From positions 1 through 7,848 of the forward strand of contig SVOX01000075.1 of NCBI GenBank assembly GCA_015066165.1: a stretch of 7,848 nucleotides of DNA, given 5' to 3'. This DNA is from Oscillospiraceae bacterium. Its GTDB lineage: Bacteria > Bacillota > Clostridia > Oscillospirales > Acutalibacteraceae. Every line of letters begins with the position of its first letter. The first letter of the stretch is position 1. This document shows positions 1 to 6,137 of the stretch, in pieces. The position numbers and the translations under genes were made by a program. The notes beneath the pieces were generated by a model. That model was not told the DNA's origin and ran no database searches. It saw only the letters and a list, made by a program, of their open reading frames with translations.

Positions 1-640
1 TTAAATTCTTTTTGTCGAGCAAAAATTGTATAAATAGCAACAAACAAGCCATAATTTCGGCAACGCTGTCACCTAAAACTACCGCAAAGCAACCGGAACT
101 TAAGTCGTTTTGTCCGAATTTTGCAATAAGCAAAGAAATTATTAAAATTCTTACAACCTGTTCAAAAATTTGTGAAAAAGCATTGGGCGAAACCTTTCTT
201 CGTGCTATAAAATACCCCCTAAGACAAGAAGTTGTACCTATAAAAGGCAGGGAAATCGGCAAAATTTTAAGTGCGGGTATTGTTCTATGGTCGCCAAGTA
301 TTGTTTCGCCAATAAAATTTGCCCCAAAATATAAAATCAAAATTGAAGCAAAGGCAATAAGAAGTGAAATTTCTACCGCCCTTTTTAGTATTTTAAGAGT
401 TCCTTTTTTACTGCCAAGCGCTAATTCTTCACTCACCAAGCGTGTGACTGCGGTGGAAGTACCGCTAATTGCAAAGGTACTTGCTAAAACATAGACCGAA
501 AAAACAAGTTGGTAAAGCCCCATACCTTCACTGCCTATTTTTTGAGCAAGCCAAACCTTAAAAATAATTCCTGCAAAGCGTAAAATAAGCGCTGCCGCAG
601 TTAAAATCATTGCGTTTTTAATAAATAGTGTTTTTTTCAA
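1..640 (-). CDS. SpoVB-like polysaccharide / lipid-linked precursor flippase, N-terminal part (cut by window start)
   Basis: About 213 residues are visible on the minus strand; the C-terminal half lies outside the window. Family: MATE/MOP-type polysaccharide exporters (Polysacc_synt, SpoVB group), inner-membrane flippases of roughly 450-550 residues that move lipid-linked sugar precursors; SpoVB is needed for spore cortex synthesis. Seen in the sequence: an N-terminal start of the type KKTLFIKNAMIL, then a hydrophobic helix, the motif IGSEGMGLYQL, the motif TAVTRLVSEELALG, and RGYFIARRKVSPNAFSQIFE followed by QVVRI, which is characteristic of the SpoVB group. Start choice: an ATG at 649 directly abuts the AAAAGGA Shine-Dalgarno (no spacer), whereas the TTG at 640 lies 9 bases from it and gives the family's usual N-terminus, so TTG is preferred. 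A candidate sigma-E promoter lies upstream, as in spoVB of Bacillus subtilis. It could instead be a non-sporulation paralogue of the same family. Confidence 0.85.
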   Translation of the reverse strand, partial: MKKTLFIKNAMILTAAALILRFAGIIFKVWLAQKIGSEGMGLYQLVFSVYVLASTFAISGTSTAVTRLVSEELALGSKKGTLKILKRAVEISLLIAFASILILYFGANFIGETILGDHRTIPALKILPISLPFIGTTSCLRGYFIARRKVSPNAFSQIFEQVVRILIISLLIAKFGQNDLSSGCFAVVLGDSVAEIMACLLLFIQFLLDKKNL

Positions 641-669
641 AGTTCTCATTCCTTTTAGTGTGTTACTAA

Positions 670-697
670 ATTGTATGAAAAAAGGTAATCACTATTG
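670..697 (-). promoter_or_regulatory. Candidate sigma-E promoter for the SpoVB-like gene
   Basis: Reading the minus strand, CATACAAT (670-677) matches the sigma-E -10 consensus CATACAnT at every defined position. CAATAGT (691-697) contains the ATA core of the sigma-E -35, and the 13-base spacer is in the known range. The start would be near 663-664, just upstream of the AAAAGGA ribosome binding site (650-656). The -35 overlaps the -35 of the divergent rarA promoter. Inferred from consensus only. Confidence 0.55.
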
Positions 698-723
698 CAA
701 GAAATGAAAAAAAGTTATATAAT
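695..723 (+). promoter_or_regulatory. Sigma-A promoter of the rarA operon
   Basis: TTGCAA (695-700), a 17-base spacer and a perfect TATAAT (718-723) form a strong housekeeping promoter. The transcription start is expected at about 729-731, leaving a very short leader that begins around the AAAGGAAGTG ribosome binding site (731-740). This excludes a longer coding start at 695, because that codon would lie upstream of the mRNA start. Confidence 0.75.
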
Positions 724-745
724 AAAAGTTAAAGGAAGTGAAATT

Positions 746-2008
746 ATGAATTCTCCGTTAGCAGATGCCTTAAGGCCAAAAATAATTGAAGAAGTTGCAG
801 GGCAGCAACATATTTTGAGTAAAGGTAAAATTTTGCGCAAAATTATTGATTCGGGAAATATCCCAAATTTAATATTTTACGGTCCTTCGGGTGTTGGTAA
901 AACCACGGTTGCCAATATTATTGCGGCTTCAAGCGGTAAAAAACTTTGTTATTTAAACGCAACCACCGCTTCCACTGCCGATATTAAAGAAATTGTAAAC
1001 CAAATTGGCACAATAGATACTGCAAACGGAATTCTTTTATACCTTGACGAAATTCAGTATTTCAATAAAAAGCAACAACAAATTTTGCTTTCATATATCG
1101 AAAACGGCGATATTACGTTAATTGCTTCCACAACCGAAAACCCGTTTTTCTACGTTTACAACGCTATTTTAAGCCGTTCAACAGTTTTTGAATTTAAACC
1201 GCTTAAAAAAGAAGATATAATTTCGGTTATAGAAAGAGCGGTCGTAAAAGTTGGCGAACAAAAGGGAACACAAATTCAAATTTCAAAAGAGGCAATTAAA
1301 AAAATTGCCGTCGCTTCAAACGGAGACGTTCGCCGTTCGCTTAATATGCTTGAATTATGTATTGTCACCGCCGAAACGGGAGATAGTATAAAGGTAGAAG
1401 ACCAACAAGTAGAGCAAATTTTGGGTTCTAACGGTGTCAGGTATGACCGTGACGGCGACCAACATTACGATATTATTTCGGCTTATCAAAAATCAATGCG
1501 TGGGTCCGACCCGGACGCTGCAATTTATTATCTCGGTCGTCTTTTGGCGGCGGGTGATTTACCAAGTGCTTGCAGGCGCCTTTTGGTGTGTGCTAATGAA
1601 GATGTGGGTTTGGCTTATCCGCAAATTATACCCATTGTAAAGGCGGCGGTTGATACCGCTCAGGCGGTGGGACTTCCCGAAGCCCGACTTCCGCTTGCAA
1701 ATGCTGTGATTTTGGTGGCAACTGCGCCAAAATCCAACTCGGCGCATGATGCTATCAACGCTGCAATGGCAGATATTGAGCGTGGGCTTGGCAGAGAAAT
1801 ACCAAGGCACCTTCAAAACAAGCATTTTGACGGTGAAGATGCTGAAGTAAAGGGGCAAAATTATCTTTACCCTCACTCATATCCAATGCATTATGTAAAC
1901 CAACAGTATTTACCCGATGATATTAAGCATAAAAAGTATTATGTATTTGGCGATAATAAGATTGAAAGGCAAACTAAAGAGTATTGGGACAAAATAAAGG
2001 GGGAATAA
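746..2008 (+). CDS. rarA: Replication-associated recombination protein A (RarA/MgsA), AAA+ ATPase
   Basis: A 420-residue protein, close to the normal family length. RarA is a clamp-loader-like AAA+ ATPase that works on stalled replication forks and single-stranded gaps. Visible motifs: Walker A GPSGVGKT at 46-53, Walker B LLYLDE at 97-102, the sensor 1 region TTENP at 129-133, the arginine finger in SRS at 143-145 (R144), and sensor 2 in GDVRRSLNMLE (R196). The C-terminal half carries the MgsA_C tetramerisation region, with YDRDGDQHYD, RGSDPDAAIYYLGRLL, ANEDVGLA, APKSNSAH and a C-terminal YLYPHSYP. The start at 746 follows AAAGGAAGTG with good spacing and lies downstream of the predicted promoter. 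It is the first gene of an operon: the next gene starts two bases after its stop codon. All key ATPase residues are present. Confidence 0.96.
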   Translation: MNSPLADALRPKIIEEVAGQQHILSKGKILRKIIDSGNIPNLIFYGPSGVGKTTVANIIAASSGKKLCYLNATTASTADIKEIVNQIGTIDTANGILLYLDEIQYFNKKQQQILLSYIENGDITLIASTTENPFFYVYNAILSRSTVFEFKPLKKEDIISVIERAVVKVGEQKGTQIQISKEAIKKIAVASNGDVRRSLNMLELCIVTAETGDSIKVEDQQVEQILGSNGVRYDRDGDQHYDIISAYQKSMRGSDPDAAIYYLGRLLAAGDLPSACRRLLVCANEDVGLAYPQIIPIVKAAVDTAQAVGLPEARLPLANAVILVATAPKSNSAHDAINAAMADIERGLGREIPRHLQNKHFDGEDAEVKGQNYLYPHSYPMHYVNQQYLPDDIKHKKYYVFGDNKIERQTKEYWDKIKGE

Positions 2009-2009
2009 C

Positions 2010-2456
2010 GTGGAGCGTGTAAACTTACCGAAAAAGACCTTGTTTATATGGCAAATTCGTGTTGTTATGTTAACCGCAGTGCTTGTTTGGCTTTGTTTAA
2101 GGTATGGCGGCGTTATCCCTTTTTTAAAAACCTTTGCAGTTTTAATTGGTGCTGTGGGTGTTTTGGCAACGGCGGTTTATCTGCCCTTGTTCTTTAAAGG
2201 ATATGAAATTTTATTTAAAAACGAAGCCATAATAATAAATTACGGTGTTTTAATAAAGTTTAGCCACATTATGCCATACACTCGCCTTATATACGCTCAA
2301 AGTTTTTCAACACCACTGGCGAGTTTGTTTGGTGTAACTGCGCTATCTCTAAAAGCGGCGCGCAGCCGTGTAATTATTCCCGAAATGCAAAACAAAGACG
2401 CTAAACATATAATAGATTCGCTTACCGGTGAGGTGGATTATGAAGAAAATCTTTAA
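2010..2456 (+). CDS. YdbS-like membrane protein with bacterial PH (bPH2) domain
   Basis: A 148-residue protein with a GTG start, preceded by AAAGGGGG at the end of rarA. Two hydrophobic helices are seen at about residues 13-31 and 40-60, followed by a cytosolic-type domain from about 62 to 140 with the pattern YEILFKNEAIIINYGVL, then a segment with ITHI-like 'SHIMPYTRLIYAQ' and 'IIPEM'. This is the layout of the short partner (YdbS) of the B. subtilis YdbS/YdbT pair: two membrane helices and one bPH2 domain. That pair belongs to the sigma-W envelope-stress regulon there and is linked in Bacillus to resistance to membrane-active peptides; the molecular mechanism is unknown. Identification rests on topology, size and the YdbT-like neighbour rather than on a catalytic motif. 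The gene overlaps the next one by 17 bases, suggesting translational coupling. Confidence 0.72.
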   Translation: MERVNLPKKTLFIWQIRVVMLTAVLVWLCLRYGGVIPFLKTFAVLIGAVGVLATAVYLPLFFKGYEILFKNEAIIINYGVLIKFSHIMPYTRLIYAQSFSTPLASLFGVTALSLKAARSRVIIPEMQNKDAKHIIDSLTGEVDYEENL

Positions 2457-3873
2457 AGCACACCCTTTAATGATATTTGAATTTTTAAAACCAACCTTGC
2501 TTGTTTTGTTTTTTCCTTTGATTAAGGGTTTGGTACAATATTTTACCGAGCGTAATTTAGAAGGCGTTGTTGGTTTGTTTGTTATTGTTGTTTGTGCTAT
2601 TTTAACTGTTGCGGTTTTAAGGTGGCGTTCTTATAAACTTATTTGTAATGAACGTGACCAAGTTATAACCATCAAATACGGTGTTCTTTTTAAGCGAGTG
2701 GCTAAAATTGACGTTTACAAACTTTCTTCGGTCCAAACAACACAAAATCCTATCGATTTTTTATGCCGAGCGGTAACTTATAAAATCAACACCGAAGCAG
2801 GAAATCACAACCGAACTGATTTTGAATTCAAATTAAGCGTTAAAAACAGCAAAGCGGTTTCGGCAATGCTTTACGGTAAAGGCCAACCCAAAGCAGTTAA
2901 ATATTCTGCGCTAAAGGTGGCAATTCTTGCCGCAACAACTTCTTCGGCATTTACGGGGATGTTGGTGGCGGCGCCGCTTATAAACCGTGCGGGTAATTTG
3001 CTTGGAATTGGTCTTAGTGATATGTTGTTAAACGAAATAAATAATATAAGCGGTAAAATTGAAACATATTTTCCGCCAATTGTTAATACCGTTACACTTG
3101 TTATTTTAATTGCTTATTTTATTTCTTTTGTTTATTCGTTTTTTAAATATATTAATTTCAAACTCTTTTTGGAAGACAAAAAACTCGAAGTTCGTTCGGG
3201 AATTATTGTAAGAACCCGAACTTCTTTTAGAAAAAGCGCCATAAATAATATAAAGGTAGAGCAAACCCTTTTGATGCGACTGCTTAAAAGATACGCTTTA
3301 AAGGTTAGTGTTGGCGGATACGGAGATTCTAAAAGCGAATCGGAAGTTATAATTCCGCTAGGGGCCAACAAAGAAATAAAAAACAAACTGTCAAAATACT
3401 TTCCTTTTTTCGTACCAACCGAAAAGGGCATCAAACCTGCCCAAACCCGTTTAACCCAAAGTAGATATTTGTTTTTGCCCGCTATATATTTGTTGGCAAC
3501 GATTTTGCTTTCGGTTTGGTTTGCATTAAGGTTTGGCGATTTAACCCGATTTGTATTCTTTTTAACCTTTGTGGTTTGTGTTACGATTTTTTGCTATGCC
3601 TATATGGGTTTGTTTGAGTTTTACAAATCAAAAATCTCTTTTGGCGACAATATTTTCGCAAGAAGCAACCGAGGGCTTAGAACTTATGAATTATACTGCC
3701 CAAAAGAAAATGTTGGTGAAATAAGAATAATTCGTTTTTTACCTGACCTATGGTATAAAACCTGCAGGGTTAGAGTTTTGGTAAGAAGTGAACGGGCCGA
3801 CAATATAAGAGTAAGACATTTAGATTATGACACAGTAAAAAGGGAAGTATATAAATGCTTCCAAATTGAATAA
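2440..3873 (+). CDS. YdbT-like multi-pass membrane protein with repeated bPH2 domains
   Basis: A 477-residue protein starting at ATG 2440 behind GAGGTGG; a GTG at 2430-region start (2428) would add only four residues and lacks a well-spaced ribosome binding site. The pattern is three repeats of two membrane helices plus one PH-like domain. Helices lie near residues 15-34 and 43-60, then a domain with VITIKYGVLFKRVAKIDVYKLSSVQ; helices near 160-182 and 213-236, then KLEVRSGIIVRTRTSFRKSAINNIKVEQ; helices near 357-378 and 384-405, then a weaker third domain. The 'regular strand, I..R, I..V..I..V.Q' pattern is typical of the bPH2 family (B. subtilis YdbT, about 490 residues). It presumably forms a membrane complex with the YdbS-like protein encoded just upstream. 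A role in envelope defence is known for relatives and only inferred here. No terminator is visible after its stop codon. Confidence 0.8.
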   Translation: MKKIFKAHPLMIFEFLKPTLLVLFFPLIKGLVQYFTERNLEGVVGLFVIVVCAILTVAVLRWRSYKLICNERDQVITIKYGVLFKRVAKIDVYKLSSVQTTQNPIDFLCRAVTYKINTEAGNHNRTDFEFKLSVKNSKAVSAMLYGKGQPKAVKYSALKVAILAATTSSAFTGMLVAAPLINRAGNLLGIGLSDMLLNEINNISGKIETYFPPIVNTVTLVILIAYFISFVYSFFKYINFKLFLEDKKLEVRSGIIVRTRTSFRKSAINNIKVEQTLLMRLLKRYALKVSVGGYGDSKSESEVIIPLGANKEIKNKLSKYFPFFVPTEKGIKPAQTRLTQSRYLFLPAIYLLATILLSVWFALRFGDLTRFVFFLTFVVCVTIFCYAYMGLFEFYKSKISFGDNIFARSNRGLRTYELYCPKENVGEIRIIRFLPDLWYKTCRVRVLVRSERADNIRVRHLDYDTVKREVYKCFQIE

Positions 3874-3896
3874 TTTGCCGTAAGCCACACAAACTA
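3867..3896 (+). promoter_or_regulatory. Candidate sigma-G promoter for spoVAE
   Basis: TGAATA (3867-3872), a 17-base spacer and CAAACTA (3890-3896) resemble the forespore sigma-G consensus (TGnATA, 17-18 bases, CATnnTA), with one mismatch in the -10. The spoVA operon of B. subtilis is a sigma-G target. The start would fall at about 3902-3904, at the edge of the parS. No good sigma-A promoter is visible here; read-through from the rarA operon is the alternative. Confidence 0.4.
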
Positions 3897-3903
3897 CTAA
3901 AAA

Positions 3904-3919
3904 TGTTTCACGTGAAACA
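3904..3919. promoter_or_regulatory. parS: parS centromere site 1 (perfect 16-bp match)
   Basis: TGTTTCACGTGAAACA is the exact consensus palindrome bound by ParB/Spo0J; with the flanking A and T it is an 18-bp palindrome (3903-3920). It sits 22 bases upstream of the spoVAE start codon, between ydbT and spoVAE. If read in frame it encodes MFHVKH, which can produce a false N-terminal extension of SpoVAE. The cognate parB is in the same window. Confidence 0.96.
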
Positions 3920-3941
3920 TACTTTAACAGGAGAGTGGCTT

Positions 3942-4310
3942 ATGGCTTTGTTTTTAGATTGTTTAAAGGCGTTTGCGGTTGGAGGGGCTATTTGTGTTTT
4001 AGGGCAAATATTAATAGATAAAACAAAATTAACTCCCGCAAGAATTCTGGTTTCTTTCGTGGTTTCGGGCGTGGTACTCACCGCAATAGGTGTTTACGAA
4101 CCATTGGTTGAGTTTGCGGGTGCAGGAGCCACCGTACCGCTTACGGGGTTTGGTTTCACTTTGGCAAAAGGTGTAAGAGCCGCCGTTACCGAGCACGGAC
4201 TGTTGGGAGCGCTTATGGGCGGACTTGAAGCCACTGCCGCAGGTATAACCGCACCAATATTGTTTGGTTTAATAGCTGCTTTGCTTGTAAAACCCGACGA
4301 TAAAACATAG
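3942..4310 (+). CDS. spoVAE: Stage V sporulation protein AE (SpoVAE/SpoVAEb type), dipicolinate channel component
   Basis: A 122-residue, very hydrophobic protein with the SpoVAC/SpoVAEb family signature: VGGAICVLGQILIDKTKLTP near the N-terminus, then YEPLVEFAGAGATVPLTGFG and ATAAGITAPILFG. This conserved core agrees with SpoVAEb of B. subtilis. SpoVA proteins form the inner-membrane machinery that takes dipicolinic acid and calcium into the forespore and releases them at germination. The start at 3942 follows AGGAGAG (3929-3935) with 6-base spacing; the in-frame ATG at 3903 lies within the parS and lacks a ribosome binding site. Oddities: the gene stands alone, without spoVAC or spoVAD next to it as in the usual Clostridia arrangement, and it is bracketed by two parS sites. 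A candidate sigma-G promoter precedes it, and a terminator overlaps its stop codon, so it looks monocistronic at its 3' end. Confidence 0.93.
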   Translation: MALFLDCLKAFAVGGAICVLGQILIDKTKLTPARILVSFVVSGVVLTAIGVYEPLVEFAGAGATVPLTGFGFTLAKGVRAAVTEHGLLGALMGGLEATAAGITAPILFGLIAALLVKPDDKT

Positions 4311-4338
4311 TCGAAAGTTCGTTTTCGGCTATTTTTTT
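4307..4338 (+). terminator. Intrinsic terminator of spoVAE
   Basis: ATAGTCGAAA (4307-4316) pairs with TTTCGGCTAT (4323-4332) over ten base pairs including one G-U, with a short loop and then a run of seven T. The 5' arm begins inside the last two codons, so the TAG stop (4308-4310) is part of the stem. It separates spoVAE from the parAB unit. Confidence 0.85.
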
Positions 4339-4339
4339 A

Positions 4340-4368
4340 TTTACAACACGGTATCTTTTTGATATAAT
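4340..4368 (+). promoter_or_regulatory. Sigma-A promoter of parAB
   Basis: TTTACA (4340-4345), a 17-base spacer and a perfect TATAAT (4363-4368) directly follow the spoVAE terminator. The start would be near 4375, giving a 5' UTR of about 48 nt that contains the second parS. ParB bound there would sit just downstream of RNA polymerase, so autorepression is plausible (inference). Confidence 0.75.
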
Positions 4369-4392
4369 AATTAGGTAAAATACGTTTTAGAA

Positions 4393-4408
4393 TGTTTCAC
4401 GTGAAACA
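4393..4408. promoter_or_regulatory. parS: parS centromere site 2 (perfect 16-bp match)
   Basis: A second exact TGTTTCACGTGAAACA lies immediately before the parA ribosome binding site (AAAAGGAG, ending 4415) and downstream of the parAB promoter. It is 489 bp from site 1 (centre to centre). In the transcript the palindrome could also fold as a small hairpin beside the Shine-Dalgarno. Confidence 0.96.
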
Positions 4409-4422
4409 AAAGGAGATATATG

Positions 4423-5193
4423 ATGGGAAAAATCATATCCATTGTTAACCAAAAAGGTGGGGTTGGAAAGACCACAACTTCGGTAAATCTTTCGGCCGCA
4501 ATAGGAATGTCGGGCAAAAAAGTGTTGCTTGTCGATGCCGACCCGCAAGGAAACACCACAAGCGGTTACGGTATTAATAAAAAAGAAGTAAGAGTTTCTT
4601 CGTATGAATTGCTTGTTGGCAAAGGTAAAACGGAAGACGCTGTTATTAAAACCGATTTTAAAAATGTTGACGTAATTCCCGCATCAATAGATTTGGCAGC
4701 GGCAGAGGTTGATTTAATAGAAATTGACCATCGTGAAGCACAGTTGAAAATGGCTCTTTCGGTTGTGAGAGAGAAGTACGATTACATATTTATAGACTGT
4801 CCGCCATCTTTGGGACTTATCACAATTAACGCTCTTAATGCAAGCGATACTGTGCTTGTGCCAATACAGTGTGAATATTACGCACTTGAAGGTTTGTCGC
4901 AACTTATGGCAACCGTTCGTCAGGTTAAACGTCTTTATAACCCAACACTCGAACTTGAGGGGATAGTGCTCACAATGTTTGACGGACGTCTTAATTTAAC
5001 CGGTCAGGTTGTTGGGGAAATTAAAAAGTATTTTTCAGACAAACTTTATAAATCGGTTATACCTCGTGCAGTACGTCTTTCAGAAGCGCCAAGTTTTGGT
5101 ATGCCTATTCAATATTACGATAAGCGTTCCAAAGGTGCAGATGCTTATAACGCACTTGGCAAAGAGTTTTTAAAGAAGAACAGGAGGGCTTAA
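4423..5193 (+). CDS. parA: Chromosome partitioning ATPase ParA (Soj)
   Basis: A 256-residue P-loop ATPase of the MinD/ParA class. It dimerises with ATP on non-specific DNA and is released on ParB-stimulated hydrolysis, which positions chromosome origins; in B. subtilis Soj also controls DnaA. Visible: the deviant Walker A KGGVGKTT at 11-18 (signature lysine K11, K16), switch I DADPQGN at 38-44 including D40, Walker B ending at D125 in FIDCPPSLG, and R189 and R218, which sit at the positions of the DNA-binding arginines of B. subtilis Soj. Start: there are tandem ATGs at 4420 and 4423. The second has the better spacing (7 bases) from AGGAG and gives the same numbering as Soj (MGKII...). It is the first gene of a two-gene unit with parB; its 3' end carries the parB ribosome binding site AGGAGGG. 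Confidence 0.97.
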   Translation: MGKIISIVNQKGGVGKTTTSVNLSAAIGMSGKKVLLVDADPQGNTTSGYGINKKEVRVSSYELLVGKGKTEDAVIKTDFKNVDVIPASIDLAAAEVDLIEIDHREAQLKMALSVVREKYDYIFIDCPPSLGLITINALNASDTVLVPIQCEYYALEGLSQLMATVRQVKRLYNPTLELEGIVLTMFDGRLNLTGQVVGEIKKYFSDKLYKSVIPRAVRLSEAPSFGMPIQYYDKRSKGADAYNALGKEFLKKNRRA

Positions 5194-5194
5194 A

Positions 5195-6040
5195 ATGGCA
5201 GCAAAAAAAGGCGGTCTTGGCAGGGGTTTAGATGCCCTGTTTAATGAAAATGCAACTGATGAAGGTGGCGTAATCACCGTCAACCTTAACGATATTGAAC
5301 CAAACCGTGAGCAACCACGTAAAGATTTTGACCAAACAGCACTTTCAGAACTTGCTGAAAGCATTGCTGAACACGGTTTAATACAACCTATTGTGGTTAA
5401 GCCCGAAACAAACGGCAGATATAGTATAATTGCGGGTGAAAGACGTTGGCGTGCGTGCCGTGAAGCCGGTCTTTACGAAGTTCCCGTTATTATAAAAGAT
5501 GCCGACGAGCAAGAACTTATGGAATTGGCGCTTATTGAAAACCTTCAACGTGAAGATTTGAATGCGGTTGAAGAAGCGCTCGGCTACCGTTCGCTTATTG
5601 ACAGTTTTGGTCTAACTCAAGAGCAGGTCGCCAAACGTATGGGCAAGTCACGAACCGCCGTTACAAATGCACTTCGCCTTTTGAATCTTAATGAAGAAGA
5701 ACTTGGCGCTTTGAGAATGGGTGTAATTTCGGCAGGTCACGCAAGAGCGTTGTTGGCGGTTGAAGACCAAGAAACACGTGCGCAAATGCTCGAAATGGCA
5801 ACAAACGGTGCTTCGGTACGTGAACTTGAAAAATTGGCGGCAAAAGCAAAAAAAGGAAAGAAAACACCACCAACACCTGCAAAGAAAAACAATTTTTACA
5901 GCGAAGTGGAATTGTCGCTTAAAAACGAACTTCACCGCAAGGTTAGTATAACTTCTACGGGTGAAGGCAAGGGTAAGATTACTGTTGAGTTTTTCTCTGA
6001 TGATGAACTTGCAGAATTTGCAAGAAAATTAGCAGAATAA
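5195..6040 (+). CDS. parB: Chromosome partitioning protein ParB (Spo0J), parS-binding CTPase
   Basis: A 281-residue ParB, full length for chromosomal members. It binds parS, clamps and slides on DNA in a CTP-dependent way, stimulates ParA ATPase and, in relatives, recruits SMC condensin. Domains in order: the basic N-terminal ParA-interaction motif GGLGRGLDALF at 6-16 (R10), the N-terminal CTPase domain with EPNREQPRKDFD at 35-46, GERRWRACREAG at 81-92 and ENLQREDLNAVEEA at 115-128, and a helix-turn-helix region at about 141-161 (LTQEQVAKRMGKSRTAVTNA) for parS. A lysine-rich linker at about 217-236 leads to the C-terminal dimerisation domain. It starts two bases after the parA stop codon, behind AGGAGGG (5182-5188). 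It is Spo0J rather than Noc, judging by the ParA-type N-terminus, its parA partner and nearby perfect parS sites. No clear intrinsic terminator follows. Confidence 0.97.
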   Translation: MAAKKGGLGRGLDALFNENATDEGGVITVNLNDIEPNREQPRKDFDQTALSELAESIAEHGLIQPIVVKPETNGRYSIIAGERRWRACREAGLYEVPVIIKDADEQELMELALIENLQREDLNAVEEALGYRSLIDSFGLTQEQVAKRMGKSRTAVTNALRLLNLNEEELGALRMGVISAGHARALLAVEDQETRAQMLEMATNGASVRELEKLAAKAKKGKKTPPTPAKKNNFYSEVELSLKNELHRKVSITSTGEGKGKITVEFFSDDELAEFARKLAE

Positions 6041-6068
6041 ATATATGACAAAACGGCTTAAAAAATTA

Positions 6069-6137
6069 GCACCTTGCAGGGTGTTTCGTCGAAGACCCCC
6101 TCCATTTTTAATTCGCAATCAGGAATTAAAAAAGGAG
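6069..6137 (+). promoter_or_regulatory. Structured leader with Shine-Dalgarno-sequestering hairpin upstream of the transporter gene
   Basis: Three foldable elements are visible. Hairpin A (6069-6084) pairs CACC with GGTG. Hairpin B (6079-6098) pairs GGGT with ACCC and TTTC with GAAG, with one bulged G; A and B share bases and exclude each other. Hairpin C (6100-6137) pairs CTCC-A-TTTTTAATTC with GAATTAAAAA-A-GGAG: ten perfect pairs, one A-A mismatch, then four pairs that bury the GGAG ribosome binding site of the gene starting at 6146. This suggests control of translation, by a ligand, temperature or a protein. I do not recognise a known riboswitch class. No convincing promoter is visible in 6041-6145, so the transcript may come from parAB. 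Confidence 0.45.

Noticed and set aside
12..494. 160-residue open frame on the plus strand
   Set aside because: It lies antisense to the SpoVB-like gene, whose minus-strand translation has clear family motifs; the plus-strand product shows none and lacks a ribosome binding site.
695..745. Longer rarA start at ATG 695
   Set aside because: It overlaps the -35 and precedes the predicted transcription start; the ATG at 746 has a proper ribosome binding site and the usual RarA N-terminus.
1559..1876. 105-residue minus-strand frame, and a plus-strand frame at 1434-1640
   Set aside because: Both lie inside rarA in other frames and have no domain pattern or ribosome binding site.
2428..2442. GTG 2428 as start of the YdbT-like gene
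   Set aside because: The ATG at 2440 is better spaced from GAGGTGG and gives the natural N-terminus MKKIFKAHP.
4371..4559. 62-residue minus-strand frame containing FHVKH
   Set aside because: It is the reverse reading of parS site 2 and the parA start region; no gene is supported.
6041..6104. Intrinsic terminator directly after parB
   Set aside because: The CACC/GGTG stem is followed by only TTTCG, not a T-run, so read-through into the transporter gene remains possible.
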